This document shows, piece after piece, positions 32,649 to 43,546 of a stretch of 64,000 nt of DNA. Below the pieces are notes generated by a model. That model did not search any database, was not told the origin of the DNA, and saw only the letters and a program-made list of their open reading frames with translations. The number at the start of each line of letters is the position of its first letter. Position 1 is the stretch's first letter. Made by a program: the position numbers and the translations under genes. This DNA comes from a virus, in the IMG/VR virus record IMGVR_UViG_3300027779_001649, positions 24,824 to 88,823 of that record; one strand, given 5' to 3'.

Positions 32649-35328
32649 TACTATCTCCAGCACAATATAAGGTTCTTAGGGTTGCACCAGTACTACTTAT
32701 TAATCTCATTCTATTTGGAAAAATACTCTTCATTTCTTCTCCCATTTCTCCCATCATCCTTTTCATAACATGACGGTCAGTTTGAGTTGTAAGTGCTACT
32801 GCTTCTTCAAATATAATATTACTGTCTGCATTGGTAGAACTACCATCAGTACCATTTAAGGTAATATCGTCACCAGCATTTGCACTACCGTTAGTACTAT
32901 CTATAAGGAGATTATCACCACCTTGTTTATTCGGGAATGATAACTCACCAGTAGAACTTAGTTCCATAGCAGTGGAAGCAGCTTCTGAAATACCAGTTGA
33001 GAATTGTAGTTTAGTTGCATTGTTAGAAGCACTAAAGTCACCTTCAGATACAGCAGAAAGAGCAGCTGCAACCGTAATTGCATCAGTACCAGCACCCTCA
33101 TCTGGAGCAGAGAAAGTTAACTTACCAAGAATATTATCTACAGCAATGTCATCATCACCACTTGCAAATGCTAGTGTTGGATACTTGTCATCTCCACTAG
33201 CTGCATGTTTAAGAGTAAGTCCAGTATTAAGAACGTGACTAAGAGTAATCTCCTGTGCATCTCCAAATTGGATAGATGCACTATCGGAATCTAATACAAT
33301 GTCATCACCGACCCAGATATCTCCAGCAACACCCAATCCACCGGCAACAGTTACTGCCGCAGTTGTTGTTGCACTAGCAGCTGTAGTTGCAGAGAAACCC
33401 ACAACACCAGCAGAACTGACAGAGATTGCATCCGTATCTGTAGTTGAACCAATAGTTCCATCATCGGCAATTACCAATCCACCACCAGTTATAGTTCCTG
33501 TCGTTGTTATTGCATTACCTGTACTAATAGTACCAAATCCAGAGGCGATAGAACCACCAACTAAAGCACCAACAGAAGTTATGTTTGTTTGTGCGGCGGT
33601 TACTATTGTTCCAGTTACGTTTCCTGTTAAATTACCAGAGAAAACAGTTGAAGTCAATGTCCCACTACTAGGATTATAGATAAGTCCTGTATCAGTTCTT
33701 ATATTTTCATTACCAGTAGCAGCATCGGTAAAGTTCATAAAGTGTGATGCATCTGTAGTATTTGTTGCAACTAAGGTTACTGTTGTTGCATTACTTCCTA
33801 CTGTACCAGAAAACGATAAATTACCAGCAGCATCAGAGACCAACGCATCACCAGTAGAAGAAGCATCGGATACAGGTAATTTGTAAATCTGATTTCCAGC
33901 AAGTGAGGTACTGGCGGCAAAACCAACATAGTTAACACCGTTATACCATCTTAATTCTTTCTCATCACCATTTAAATATAGATACTCAGAAAGTTCCATA
34001 CCTTGACTGAAGGTAGTTACACCAGAAGATGCAATTGCAATCGCATCTGTATCAGTTGCAGAACCTATGTTACCACCGTCAGAAACTATAATACTTCCTG
34101 TAGATGTTAGGGTTCCCCCAGTAATAATCCCAGTTGTCGTGATAGTAGACGAACCAGTATCTATAGTTCCAAAGTTAGATGTGATTGAACCCCCGTCCAA
34201 AGCACCAACTGAAGTAACATTAGTTTGTGCAGCTGTCTGTATGGTTCCTGTAAGATTACCTTCTACATTAGCAACAAGAGTTCCAGTAGTTATAGTTAAG
34301 TTACCAGTATCAACACCTGTGTTAGTAGTTGTTCCCATCACAAATGTGTCAGCACTTTCATCCCAACCCATAAATGCATTGTCACCAGTAGAACCACGTT
34401 CCATGACAAAACCCATGTCATTTGCGTTAGTAGTTGCACCAGTATTTAATTCTATGAGAGTATCTTCAATAACTGTATTAGCTGCTGAGTTTGTTACCGT
34501 TGCACCATTAACAGTTAAGTTTCCTGTAATAACTAGATCTTGAGATATACCAACTACACCAGTAGCAGATATTGAAATCGCATCCGTATCAGATGCAGAA
34601 CCTATATTACCATCGTCGGCAATAACCAATCCTGTTAGAGTGCCAACAGAAGTAATTTGAGTTTGAGCGGCATCTACACTAAGTGTATTCGTTGAAAGAG
34701 TAAGTCCAGTTCCATCCACAAGGGCAGTCTTTGACATTGCGATAGCGGCACTTGTGTTAACATCATCGTTAACAATAACACCACTACCAATCGCAGCTGT
34801 TCCTGTAACATTACCACTACCATCAAAGGATGCAGAAGTCCATGTCACATCTCCTGTGGATGCAATAGTTCTACCAGTTGCGAGTGCAGTAGCAGTAGTT
34901 GCATTACCAGACAATGCACCAGAGAATATAGTTGCGGCGACTGTTCCAGTACTTGGATTATAGTGTAAGTCTCCATCAGATTCTATGGAAACAGTACCAG
35001 TATAAGACGCATCGGCTGCAAAGAGAATTGCGTTATTCTCATTAGTTGATTCGTTGTCTGCTACTGAAATTGTAGAAGCTAATACAGATGTACCAGTAGT
35101 TAGTAAAGTGCCATCTTCGTTAGGAATCAAAACCGTTCTATCGGCAGTAGGGTTAACTACATTTAACGCAGTCTCATATGCATCAGCAGAAGAACCTTCA
35201 AAGTTAATTCCCACGCCAAATATATTATTATTCTTTACATCTACTACATCAGAAACTAAATTATTAAATTCCCTTCGGAATTCATCTAGAGTGTTTGCTG
35301 ATGTAATCTGCGAGGCTGTAATGGCCAT
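32638..35328 (-). CDS. Large tail-fibre protein, Gly/Ser/Thr repeat type
   Basis: An 896-aa low-complexity, beta-rich protein with repeating units such as FSGNLTGNVTGTIVTAAQTN and ITSVGALVGGSIASGFGTI, typical of trimeric fibre shafts. N-terminal helices (ITSANTLDEFRREFNNLVSD) likely anchor it; a NGTDGSSTNADSN element near 845 also occurs in the 1738-aa baseplate protein. The C-terminus (RLISSTGATLRTLYCAGD) resembles the end of the 231-aa protein at 43542 (GGTTLKTIYGAG), suggesting a shared attachment or folding cap. Host receptor binding is the expected role. Confidence 0.75.
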   Translation of the reverse strand: MAITASQITSANTLDEFRREFNNLVSDVVDVKNNNIFGVGINFEGSSADAYETALNVVNPTADRTVLIPNEDGTLLTTGTSVLASTISVADNESTNENNAILFAADASYTGTVSIESDGDLHYNPSTGTVAATIFSGALSGNATTATALATGRTIASTGDVTWTSASFDGSGNVTGTAAIGSGVIVNDDVNTSAAIAMSKTALVDGTGLTLSTNTLSVDAAQTQITSVGTLTGLVIADDGNIGSASDTDAISISATGVVGISQDLVITGNLTVNGATVTNSAANTVIEDTLIELNTGATTNANDMGFVMERGSTGDNAFMGWDESADTFVMGTTTNTGVDTGNLTITTGTLVANVEGNLTGTIQTAAQTNVTSVGALDGGSITSNFGTIDTGSSTITTTGIITGGTLTSTGSIIVSDGGNIGSATDTDAIAIASSGVTTFSQGMELSEYLYLNGDEKELRWYNGVNYVGFAASTSLAGNQIYKLPVSDASSTGDALVSDAAGNLSFSGTVGSNATTVTLVATNTTDASHFMNFTDAATGNENIRTDTGLIYNPSSGTLTSTVFSGNLTGNVTGTIVTAAQTNITSVGALVGGSIASGFGTISTGNAITTTGTITGGGLVIADDGTIGSTTDTDAISVSSAGVVGFSATTAASATTTAAVTVAGGLGVAGDIWVGDDIVLDSDSASIQFGDAQEITLSHVLNTGLTLKHAASGDDKYPTLAFASGDDDIAVDNILGKLTFSAPDEGAGTDAITVAAALSAVSEGDFSASNNATKLQFSTGISEAASTAMELSSTGELSFPNKQGGDNLLIDSTNGSANAGDDITLNGTDGSSTNADSNIIFEEAVALTTQTDRHVMKRMMGEMGEEMKSIFPNRMRLISSTGATLRTLYCAGDSNGS

Positions 35329-35342
35329 TCTATTCTACTCCA

Positions 35343-35567
35343 CTAATTCACTAATTTCTGCAATAGACCTTTTATCTCATGCATCTCAGACTTAATGTTA
35401 TTTATCTCTCTTGTTGCATTACGAATATCATCTCTCTGAGATTGAGCTTCTTGAGCCCTTTTTTTTGCCATATCATAAGCAGAGGTATTTCGGTTAATAA
35501 TAGCATTAGAGCTAGTATCCCTAATTAAATCTGGTCTTTCTTCTACGTTTAAAAATCTTTCTGTCAT
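35343..35567 (-). CDS. Small coiled-coil protein between fibre genes
   Basis: A 74-aa protein with a predicted coiled coil (about 33-72, heptad-like I/L spacing, ends NNIKSEMHEIKGLLQKLVN). Similar short ORFs occur beside large structural genes of marine T4-like phages, in my recollection. It may be a fibre chaperone or connector. Gaps to neighbours are 1-14 nt. Confidence 0.6.
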   Translation of the reverse strand: MTERFLNVEERPDLIRDTSSNAIINRNTSAYDMAKKRAQEAQSQRDDIRNATREINNIKSEMHEIKGLLQKLVN

Positions 35568-35568
35568 T

Positions 35569-38500
35569 TTATGTAGCTAGTGCTATGCACCTTAAATCCT
35601 TTATTCTTATTGGTTGAGAAGAATTAGTTCCCTTCATCACAATCTTAATTGAGAAGGATATAAATTCATCTAGTGAGGAATCTGTTCCATCATCTTTAAC
35701 TCCAGCAGTAAATTTATATTGTTGTAAATCATCATATGTTAATGATGGGTTCGTAACAGTATCAGTAGCACCTGTAGAATTAAAATTAGTCCAACCTAAA
35801 TCATCAAAGTCAGATGCATCATCAGTTCTTAATATCTTATACATGACTTGGATAGTAGCAGAGGTATGTCTGTAACCAGCAAAGAATACTCTCAATGCGG
35901 TAGCAGGATTTTCCAAAGTAACTTTCTTAGTCATATAAATTGCACTGTTATTATCACCTTCTGGGTCTGTAGATGCAACGAAATCTGATGTTGGATAAAC
36001 ATCTGTTGAATCATCAATAGCATTAATTCTGTTGGCAACTGCAACAAAAGACATTCTCTGTGCATCTATTATCGGAGACACATATGAATTGTTACTAGTA
36101 AGAGTAAGAGGCATTATAAGTGATTTAGAACCAGACAATTCGTTTGTTTCATTTATAAGAGAACAAACCATTTGTGTAGCATCTAACTCAAAATTTTCTT
36201 GCAGAGTCATCACTGAAGCGTTACTTAAAGTAGTTTTGGTAAAGGAAACTTCTGTTCCACTTGCACTTGTGCCAGTAGTTGGTTGAAGTTTAGCAGAAAT
36301 AGCGGTTCCATCTACTGCAAGAGTTGAAATATTTGGTTGACAAGTATTATATATTGCGTTCTGTGATGCAGTAACCATACTACCACCATTCTCAGCTGTG
36401 GTCACTCCACCACTAATACTTGGAGCAACAAGTAATGTTACAGTATACGAATCTATCGTTATATTAGAAAGGGCAGTATGAGTTTTATTAATATTTGTAA
36501 AAGGAACTTTATGTATCATGTATAATTCTACTTCTGTCCCATCAGCGTGAGATGCAGCTGTTGTATTATCCATACCCCTAGTTACACCAGATACACCAGC
36601 AGTAGTTATTGTATTGTACTTTAAAATCTCATCGTCAATTTTAATATACCAATCACTACTAGCGTCATATGCAAATTTACCAGTGGTATCATCAAAATCT
36701 GAATTAGATGCCAACAAGAATGATGTTGATTCTGGGGATATAGCACCATTCAAAGTTGTAACTGCATTTGATTTTACACCACTAATTGTGACATTATTTG
36801 CGGTAGAATACATATGGTGATCTGGTTGTTTAACCCTTAGTGTTGTAGAACCATTTTCAAAGGTTAATGGATTATCTTGTAATGCTTTCACTTCAACGTC
36901 ACTATTAATAAGGTCTACCACACCAGGCGTTCCAATATCAAATTTAGCTCTCCTCATAACATACTTAACATCCTCCATTAATGATGGAGCCCAAGTTCTG
37001 TTGTTATGACTCTTGAACATTACACCACTATGAGGTTGTTTAGATACTTGTCTACTACCCCCAATTTCTGTTTCTCCCATTCGTGAAATCCATACCTTAT
37101 GATTAGGAGAATGTGATTTCATAACAAAACAATATTCAGTATTATTCATTAAATATACTGGAGATGGAAATGTATATGTCGTTGCAACTGTGGCTGTTTG
37201 GGATAAATTAATCTCAGATGGTTGCTTCGCAACCCTTCCAAAAGGAATTACCTTTGTACCTGGCGTACCGTTAACAACATTTCTAATTTCTAATGATGTT
37301 TGAAGTAGGTCATCCTTTTCTGCAAAAAAGATATCTATACTTGTTATAAAAACACCTGGCGTTTGTTGTGTTCCTTCAGATGTAGTGTCAACTGCTACAG
37401 GCAATTCTTCTATGAAGAAAGTCTGGGCAAGAGGATCTGTACCTCCGTCTCCGTCCCAACCATCATCACCGTCAGTAGCAGCTGCTACATTAGGGGATAC
37501 AGATAGAATCTGTGAAGTGGAAGAAGATCTAGATGTATTTTCTGATACTGATCTACGAACAACCTCGGCATTTCGTACTGCAAGGATAGTTTCCTGTTCT
37601 GTTTCTAGTATACCTTTTGCATAATAGATAGTCTCACCAGCTGTTGCAGGATCTATACTAGTAGTATTTGTATCACTAGAAGTCAATCTAAATTGTAGCT
37701 CTCCAGATTGCCATACTGGGTTTCCAGCTGCCAGTGGGTTAGGGATTTGAAATGTTCCTTTAATCAGACCACTTGCACTAATAACCATCGCTACACCTTG
37801 AACGATACTCTCATCATTTGTAGAGTACCCAACACCAGGCGTGCAATATTTTGAAACGGCTTTATTATCAAAGAAAGCATAAACTCTTGTATTTGGATAA
37901 AAACCATGACCTTCAAAGGCGATATTTCTTGATCTAATATATGGTATTACTGCACGAGCAATGACCTTAGAACCTTGAGATTCCATATCAATCTTTTGAA
38001 CTACATCAGTTCTCATACCAGTTCTACGTAAATCGGTTCTCGTTGTTTGTATAGCACGGGTAACTGTATTAGCACCTTCTACACCACTACTCTGTCTTGA
38101 GGATGTAACACCAGACCATTGAGTCTGCCATGCATTCCATATCGTCCCTATAGCATTCCTATTATTATTAAATACTGTATCAAAGTTACCATCAACATTA
38201 ACAACCAAAGCTGGAGCAATTTCAGTTTCAAACCATTCATCTGAGGTAGGAGTTATTGATAAATCTCCAACCCAGTTTGATAACAATACTGGAGTTAACC
38301 GTTCTATTCGTGTTGCATATGGTTGTTCATCTAAGAGAACCTCAGTATAAGGTAGACTAATAATGTCACCAGTTTTTGAATAACCAGAACCCGCTCGTTC
38401 CACATCCGTAGATACTGATTCTGTTAACGTAATACCTTTCATCTTATGCTGTGGTCTTAGTTCTTTAGCTTCCATATCAATAGAGTTTTTATAATCGGGA

Positions 38501-41500
38501 TGACCTACATCACCAACCCTATGACCAGTAAAATTATCTACCACAAACCCAGATTTAAATCTACTAAGACCATTTGAATCTTGTATTTCAAAACTCTCTG
38601 CATCCCTTTCTAAAAGAGACAACGCAGTATAATATTCTACATTCTCTATACGATCTTCAAGTCTACCAATATCTCTCATGGTATATCTTTGATTTTTCAT
38701 CTTCACAGTTCTAACAACTTGAGGACGCATAGTATAGGCTGGTAAGAATATTTCTAAAAGTTTCATCATACCATCTGGTTCTTTTGGTTTTTTTGGAAGT
38801 TCTGCTGATTCACCTTCAGTGATAACCACTAAACCAGCATTAGTCATATGCACTAACGTCCATCTAGGTAGATAGTATTCAAAATCACTTTGGACTAAAG
38901 CACCAGGCGGTGGAAAGTTAACCGTGGAAGAACCCGTACCATCAAACTGTCTATGATAGAAATCAAATGTATTACTTGTAACTTCATCGGTAACACCCAC
39001 TGTGGAACTTGTACCAGAAGCATCTTCAACCCTAGGACGGAAATCAAAAACATCCTGTAGAGGATATTGACCAGTAGGTTGTGGATCATCTGGATCAACT
39101 TTAGATGCAGAGTATATTGGAATATCTTCATAATCCATTTGATTTGCGACATCAATATAAGAATCAGCCGTGAAAACATCGCCGGGGCCGTGTTCCATGT
39201 AATCGTAAATAACGGAAAGTCTACCCAAAGGCGATTCGGAACCAGGCCGTCTAATTATTCTTGAGAAATCATAAAAGTTATCTCTCATACCAGTATCTAA
39301 AAGATACCTACTGGTTACTGGAACACTACCTCTTGTCAAGGAAGATATAACACCTGTTGCACTAGAGTCTGTTCCCTTTATGGTTTCTCCAACTATAAAT
39401 TCCACAGAATTCTTTTGTAGCACGTATTTGATTGGACTTGCGATATTAATGAGTCTAGCTTTCGCACCAGAAGTTTGTCCTATAATTTGTTCACCCTGAG
39501 TAAATACATTAATCATAGAACTCAAAAGTATAACTGGTAGAACTGCATCTACAGCTGGATCTTCTGAGTCAAAAATACCGACTATCTTAAACACATCAGC
39601 ACGACCCACAGATATTGATTTATCAGTAGGTCTTGTTCCATAAGCATCAGTAGCACCTGGCTTCACATCTAATTGTTTACATAACTTAACAGTTTTACTT
39701 TTTGCATTAATTGAAGTTTTAAGTAGTGTAGCAATAACCTTAACCTTTGCACCATTACCTAATGCAGTCACGTTAGATATAGTAACTGTTCCAGTTCCAG
39801 CACCAGAGAAACCAGTTCCAGCACTTATGATTTCTCCTTGTTGTGCAGAACCATTAACTCCTGCTGTAAGGACAGTCAAGGCATAAGCTGTTTCTGAGTG
39901 TGAAACAAATGTTTCATTTACCTCACCATTAATAGATATTGCACCCAGAGAACTTGCGTTTGTAATATACTGTCTACGAATTTGAAATTGGGTGTCACTA
40001 GTTCCACTATTGTTTGTGGTTAAATGAGTTTTAATTGTTCTTTTCGCCATCTTGAATATGGAAACATTCTTTTCTGAATCATACAAGGCAGCAACCTTCT
40101 TCTGGGAACCAGTTCCAGCCGAGGCACCTCTTTCTATAGATACATTGTCACCCAAACTTGTACTAACAGTAGTACCATCTTCCATTCTCAATAAGTCATC
40201 TGAATCACTTAGATCTGCATCGGTTCCATCCAGACGAGCAAAAGATGCATCCGTATTCTGTGTACTTAATGCAACGTCAGCACTGAAATCTTGTCCCGTA
40301 TCAGGGTCATCCATAAAGAATTGACGAACACTTGAAAAAGAGTTTATCTTAATACTAGAGATGGTTAAATCTGTATTACCAGAATCTTCAACTATTAAAT
40401 CTGCTTCTGCACCATCAGAGACTTTAATTTTTTCACCAGTTTGAAAATTACCAGCAACATTCGTTAAAATTACTTTAGAACCAGTGGTTCCATCTCCAAA
40501 CACAAATCCTGTAGCACCAGTTGTTACACCAGTTATCTGTACACCACCATTAGAATGATTTGCAATAAGAGTTGGACTAGGGGTAGCAGTTAGAGTTAAG
40601 AATGTAAATGGTCTAATATCAAATATGTATAATCTATATACTGATTCTATAGAACCAACTGCACCTGATGAATATTGCATAGTTCTTCCACGAGCTAGTC
40701 CGATTTTAGTTCCAGAAGAAGAACCTCTTGAAGTTGTTGGAGTATCATAAAGTTCTAACATCTTATAGGCGCTGGCTTCACCACTAATAAATGCAACATC
40801 AGGTTGACCATATATGTTAGTAATATTAACATAGTTACCAATCTCAAAGGTAGTAATTCCTGCATTTACCGTATTATAGTCTCTTGCTTTATTGAAATCT
40901 TTAAATGTTGGAGCTAACTTTTCTAGTTCAAAACCCTTAACATAAGCTTTACCAGGCGACATTTTCAGTGATAGTAAATCAGTTGAGGCTGCATTCCCAT
41001 CGTGGGTAGTTGAACCCGCTTCAAATACACCTTCATTCTCATTGTTCGTGACACACTCTTGAACTTCAAATTGGAATGGACGGACAGTATAATCCCCACT
41101 CTCATCAAAGGTTCTTCGTGCAAAGGTTCCTTCAATAGTACCGAATTCTGATTCACGAACCGCAGTTAAAATATGACCATCTCTAAGTGATAATAGAGTA
41201 ACAAATTCATCATCAGCAGTTGAACTTTCTGACAAAGAACTAAGTTTAGCTTCAATTTTTAATCTGTGAGCACCTTTCGCAGCAAAGTTAGACGAACCAG
41301 CTGCATTATCTGTAAGAGTACTATCTGCTTCTGGAGTAATAGTTGTTTCTGTAATTGCAAGACCAATCCTACCAGAAAATCTTGCATTGTATTTATCTAC
41401 TATAATTGTTTCTTCAGCTACCCTAACATAAGATCCTCTAATAAAATATACACCTTCTCCTATTGTCGCAGAAGCAGTATGTCCCTTAGATACGGCATCG

Positions 41501-42021
41501 CCAGTTCCACCTTGAGTGACTGTGCAAGATACAACATTAGAGGAATAAGAACTAGTATGAGTTATTCCTATATCAGCAGAAAGATTTTCCCCGGCAGTAA
41601 ATGCAGAGTCAGTAAGGTTAGTTCCACTTTGAATATATGTAATAAAAAGTGTCGCCGAATCTGTTGTGGTTGCGGCAGTGGATTTTATAACCATTGCCTT
41701 TACACCAGAAGTTGCACCAGTAACAATTACTGGAGTGTCTGCTATATATTGTGTAACATCAACTCCCTCGTTATTAAAATTTGTTTCTAATTTGACAAAA
41801 CTTAAAACTTGGAAACTAGCTTGACCAGGCACAACCATTGCACCCTCTTTAAAAAGATGTCTACCACTCGTTTCTATTTGATTTTTTAACAACGACTGTA
41901 GTTGAGTTAATTCTCTAGCTTGAACCGCAAAGCCTGGGCGAAAGAGTACTTGTTGAAAATTATCCCCGTATTCAAAGTCGTCATAATACGGGGCAACATT
42001 AAGATTTGATTTTTGAGCCAT
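35569..42021 (-). CDS. Giant virion structural protein (DUF4815-type N-terminus)
   Basis: A 2150-aa protein, the largest in the window. The N-terminal YDDFEYGDNFQQVLFRPGFA and QARELTQLQSLLKNQIET match the DUF4815 phage domain. A long middle region of beta repeats follows, with a MKNQRYTMRDIGRLEDRIENVEYYTALSLLE segment (split, helical, about 1115-1145), a PFGRV/TEYCFVMKSHSPNHK receptor-like region, and a beta-rich end. In marine T4-like phages such proteins are baseplate or peripheral fibre components, filling the gp9-gp12 region. Its exact role is not established. Confidence 0.75.
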   Translation of the reverse strand: MAQKSNLNVAPYYDDFEYGDNFQQVLFRPGFAVQARELTQLQSLLKNQIETSGRHLFKEGAMVVPGQASFQVLSFVKLETNFNNEGVDVTQYIADTPVIVTGATSGVKAMVIKSTAATTTDSATLFITYIQSGTNLTDSAFTAGENLSADIGITHTSSYSSNVVSCTVTQGGTGDAVSKGHTASATIGEGVYFIRGSYVRVAEETIIVDKYNARFSGRIGLAITETTITPEADSTLTDNAAGSSNFAAKGAHRLKIEAKLSSLSESSTADDEFVTLLSLRDGHILTAVRESEFGTIEGTFARRTFDESGDYTVRPFQFEVQECVTNNENEGVFEAGSTTHDGNAASTDLLSLKMSPGKAYVKGFELEKLAPTFKDFNKARDYNTVNAGITTFEIGNYVNITNIYGQPDVAFISGEASAYKMLELYDTPTTSRGSSSGTKIGLARGRTMQYSSGAVGSIESVYRLYIFDIRPFTFLTLTATPSPTLIANHSNGGVQITGVTTGATGFVFGDGTTGSKVILTNVAGNFQTGEKIKVSDGAEADLIVEDSGNTDLTISSIKINSFSSVRQFFMDDPDTGQDFSADVALSTQNTDASFARLDGTDADLSDSDDLLRMEDGTTVSTSLGDNVSIERGASAGTGSQKKVAALYDSEKNVSIFKMAKRTIKTHLTTNNSGTSDTQFQIRRQYITNASSLGAISINGEVNETFVSHSETAYALTVLTAGVNGSAQQGEIISAGTGFSGAGTGTVTISNVTALGNGAKVKVIATLLKTSINAKSKTVKLCKQLDVKPGATDAYGTRPTDKSISVGRADVFKIVGIFDSEDPAVDAVLPVILLSSMINVFTQGEQIIGQTSGAKARLINIASPIKYVLQKNSVEFIVGETIKGTDSSATGVISSLTRGSVPVTSRYLLDTGMRDNFYDFSRIIRRPGSESPLGRLSVIYDYMEHGPGDVFTADSYIDVANQMDYEDIPIYSASKVDPDDPQPTGQYPLQDVFDFRPRVEDASGTSSTVGVTDEVTSNTFDFYHRQFDGTGSSTVNFPPPGALVQSDFEYYLPRWTLVHMTNAGLVVITEGESAELPKKPKEPDGMMKLLEIFLPAYTMRPQVVRTVKMKNQRYTMRDIGRLEDRIENVEYYTALSLLERDAESFEIQDSNGLSRFKSGFVVDNFTGHRVGDVGHPDYKNSIDMEAKELRPQHKMKGITLTESVSTDVERAGSGYSKTGDIISLPYTEVLLDEQPYATRIERLTPVLLSNWVGDLSITPTSDEWFETEIAPALVVNVDGNFDTVFNNNRNAIGTIWNAWQTQWSGVTSSRQSSGVEGANTVTRAIQTTRTDLRRTGMRTDVVQKIDMESQGSKVIARAVIPYIRSRNIAFEGHGFYPNTRVYAFFDNKAVSKYCTPGVGYSTNDESIVQGVAMVISASGLIKGTFQIPNPLAAGNPVWQSGELQFRLTSSDTNTTSIDPATAGETIYYAKGILETEQETILAVRNAEVVRRSVSENTSRSSSTSQILSVSPNVAAATDGDDGWDGDGGTDPLAQTFFIEELPVAVDTTSEGTQQTPGVFITSIDIFFAEKDDLLQTSLEIRNVVNGTPGTKVIPFGRVAKQPSEINLSQTATVATTYTFPSPVYLMNNTEYCFVMKSHSPNHKVWISRMGETEIGGSRQVSKQPHSGVMFKSHNNRTWAPSLMEDVKYVMRRAKFDIGTPGVVDLINSDVEVKALQDNPLTFENGSTTLRVKQPDHHMYSTANNVTISGVKSNAVTTLNGAISPESTSFLLASNSDFDDTTGKFAYDASSDWYIKIDDEILKYNTITTAGVSGVTRGMDNTTAASHADGTEVELYMIHKVPFTNINKTHTALSNITIDSYTVTLLVAPSISGGVTTAENGGSMVTASQNAIYNTCQPNISTLAVDGTAISAKLQPTTGTSASGTEVSFTKTTLSNASVMTLQENFELDATQMVCSLINETNELSGSKSLIMPLTLTSNNSYVSPIIDAQRMSFVAVANRINAIDDSTDVYPTSDFVASTDPEGDNNSAIYMTKKVTLENPATALRVFFAGYRHTSATIQVMYKILRTDDASDFDDLGWTNFNSTGATDTVTNPSLTYDDLQQYKFTAGVKDDGTDSSLDEFISFSIKIVMKGTNSSQPIRIKDLRCIALAT

Positions 42022-42025
42022 TGTC

Positions 42026-43522
42026 TTAGAATTCCACTATAAGTTTAATGTCCTCAGTCTGATCAGAGGAACGACTAATTGGTTTACGATTTTCAATATA
42101 AATTACTTCACCACTATCTGGTGCTAATTCTGGATTTGCAAACCCATTAGTAAAGGTAATCGTATTACCTCCGGCGAGAGTTACGGCTGAATCTGCACCG
42201 GCATCAGGTGTTCCTGTAGCAGCAGAAGTTGCACCTGTAATCTCATTCGCACCACTAAATGCAACATAAGCACCTGTGGTAGTTGCAGTTCCGTAATCTC
42301 CATATTTTTCCTGTTGATAATAGAGGATAGAATTTGAATTATCCCAATCCACTACTTTACCAATTGCACCCGTTGAAATTTGAGATATCTTTTCATCAAC
42401 ATCAAATGTCCCTGAGACAGAAGTAAGTTTCATACATCTTGTCATTCTTAATGTAGAGTCACTTGCAACTGTGGTGGTTCCATAATTATAAGGATTAACA
42501 ACAACACCAACTCTTCGGAAATCATTGGCAACGGTAAAGTCATCTCCCTCAGCTTGAGTGATTGTTGCGTTCATCATTATGTAATGTCCACCCAATTCTT
42601 CTATTGCATTATATCCATGTCCACCTTTAGGTGCAATTATAACACTTACAGAGGCACCACTAATGTTCATATTCGCAGTAGTCGTTAATGCGGAGTCTGA
42701 AAATGTATAACCAGAAGCAAGATTAACTGTTCCGAATGTGTACCCTGCACCAGCGTCATGAACCGTAGAATCTGTTCCAGCAGTCATTCCGAAAGATGCT
42801 ATCGCACCACCACTAATCACTAGACTTAGAACTGCACCAGAGGATGTTCCAGCACTTGTACCATCACCGTAAATTGGAACATAATAAGTTGCATCTGTTC
42901 CACCAGAACCAGCTGTTACTGCAATGGAGTCTATTGCACCATCTGTTGCAGCAGCACTTACTGTTGCATTAGTTGCTACGGGCATAAAATCTGTAGTTAA
43001 AAACTTTTCTACTTGTGAAGTATTAAGAGTATATACGTATTGAATGACATATCCACCAATCGCAAAGGGGTCAGTAGAAGTAGATGTCGGAGCAGAACCA
43101 CTATATGCAGCTCCAGCATTATTATCAAGAACTTTATAAACTCTATATGCATCTGTCATAAAGAAAAAGGTAGAGTCATATAAACTTGATGCACCAGAGG
43201 TTGCAGTAACAGAAGCACTTATGTTATGTTTGTACATATCATAAACTGTTCCGTTAACCCAATTTCTACGAGGTATTGAATAAGTAACATCACTGGAAGA
43301 TATTTTCTTGGCAGCAAGCATATCATCCCAATAGTAATACTCAGACGCAACATCATCAGAAGGAGTTGGGGGTGAGGTATCCGTTCCACCACTTGTTCCT
43401 GTGGTATAGGCTGTAGATTTTCCTAAAAAAATGTAATAGGAATCTGCCGATGCTTCACTAAACGATTCGTAAAACTGATTCGCATTGTGAATTCTAAATT
43501 TTTCTGTAATTATAGCTGCCAT
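42026..43522 (-). CDS. 8: Baseplate wedge subunit (T4 gp8-like)
   Basis: A 498-aa protein, longer than T4 gp8 (334). The N-terminal TEKFRIHNANQFYESFSE and YIFLGKSTAY, the IPRRNWVNGTVYDMY element and the C-terminal SGEVIYIENRKPISRSSDQT with EDIKLIVEF align well in pattern with T4 gp8 (its end also has an IYxENR..I..xxDQTEEI segment). A Gly/Ser/Thr-rich insertion (about 180-420) accounts for the extra length. It belongs to the wedge with gp6 and gp7. A one-mismatch late box lies 17 nt upstream. Confidence 0.85.
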   Translation of the reverse strand: MAAIITEKFRIHNANQFYESFSEASADSYYIFLGKSTAYTTGTSGGTDTSPPTPSDDVASEYYYWDDMLAAKKISSSDVTYSIPRRNWVNGTVYDMYKHNISASVTATSGASSLYDSTFFFMTDAYRVYKVLDNNAGAAYSGSAPTSTSTDPFAIGGYVIQYVYTLNTSQVEKFLTTDFMPVATNATVSAAATDGAIDSIAVTAGSGGTDATYYVPIYGDGTSAGTSSGAVLSLVISGGAIASFGMTAGTDSTVHDAGAGYTFGTVNLASGYTFSDSALTTTANMNISGASVSVIIAPKGGHGYNAIEELGGHYIMMNATITQAEGDDFTVANDFRRVGVVVNPYNYGTTTVASDSTLRMTRCMKLTSVSGTFDVDEKISQISTGAIGKVVDWDNSNSILYYQQEKYGDYGTATTTGAYVAFSGANEITGATSAATGTPDAGADSAVTLAGGNTITFTNGFANPELAPDSGEVIYIENRKPISRSSDQTEDIKLIVEF

Positions 43523-43538
43523 TTTCTCTTCCTCGTTT

Positions 43539-43546
43539 TATTTATG
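43539..43546 (-). promoter_or_regulatory. Near-consensus late box before gp8
   Basis: The minus strand reads CATAAATA 16 nt before the gp8 ATG at 43522, in the 19-nt gap after the 231-aa gene. One change from the T4 consensus; moderately credible because it lies directly before a late structural gene. Confidence 0.45.

Noticed and set aside
32831-34543. Several Pro/Val/Ser-rich plus-strand frames opposite the fibre gene
   Set aside because: Low-complexity mirror of the repeat-rich fibre; no ribosome sites or motifs.
41266-41790. 174-codon plus-strand frame antisense to the giant structural gene
   Set aside because: It is Cys/Ser/Arg-rich, the typical artefact of the reverse strand of a Ser/Thr/Gly-rich gene, with no start signal.
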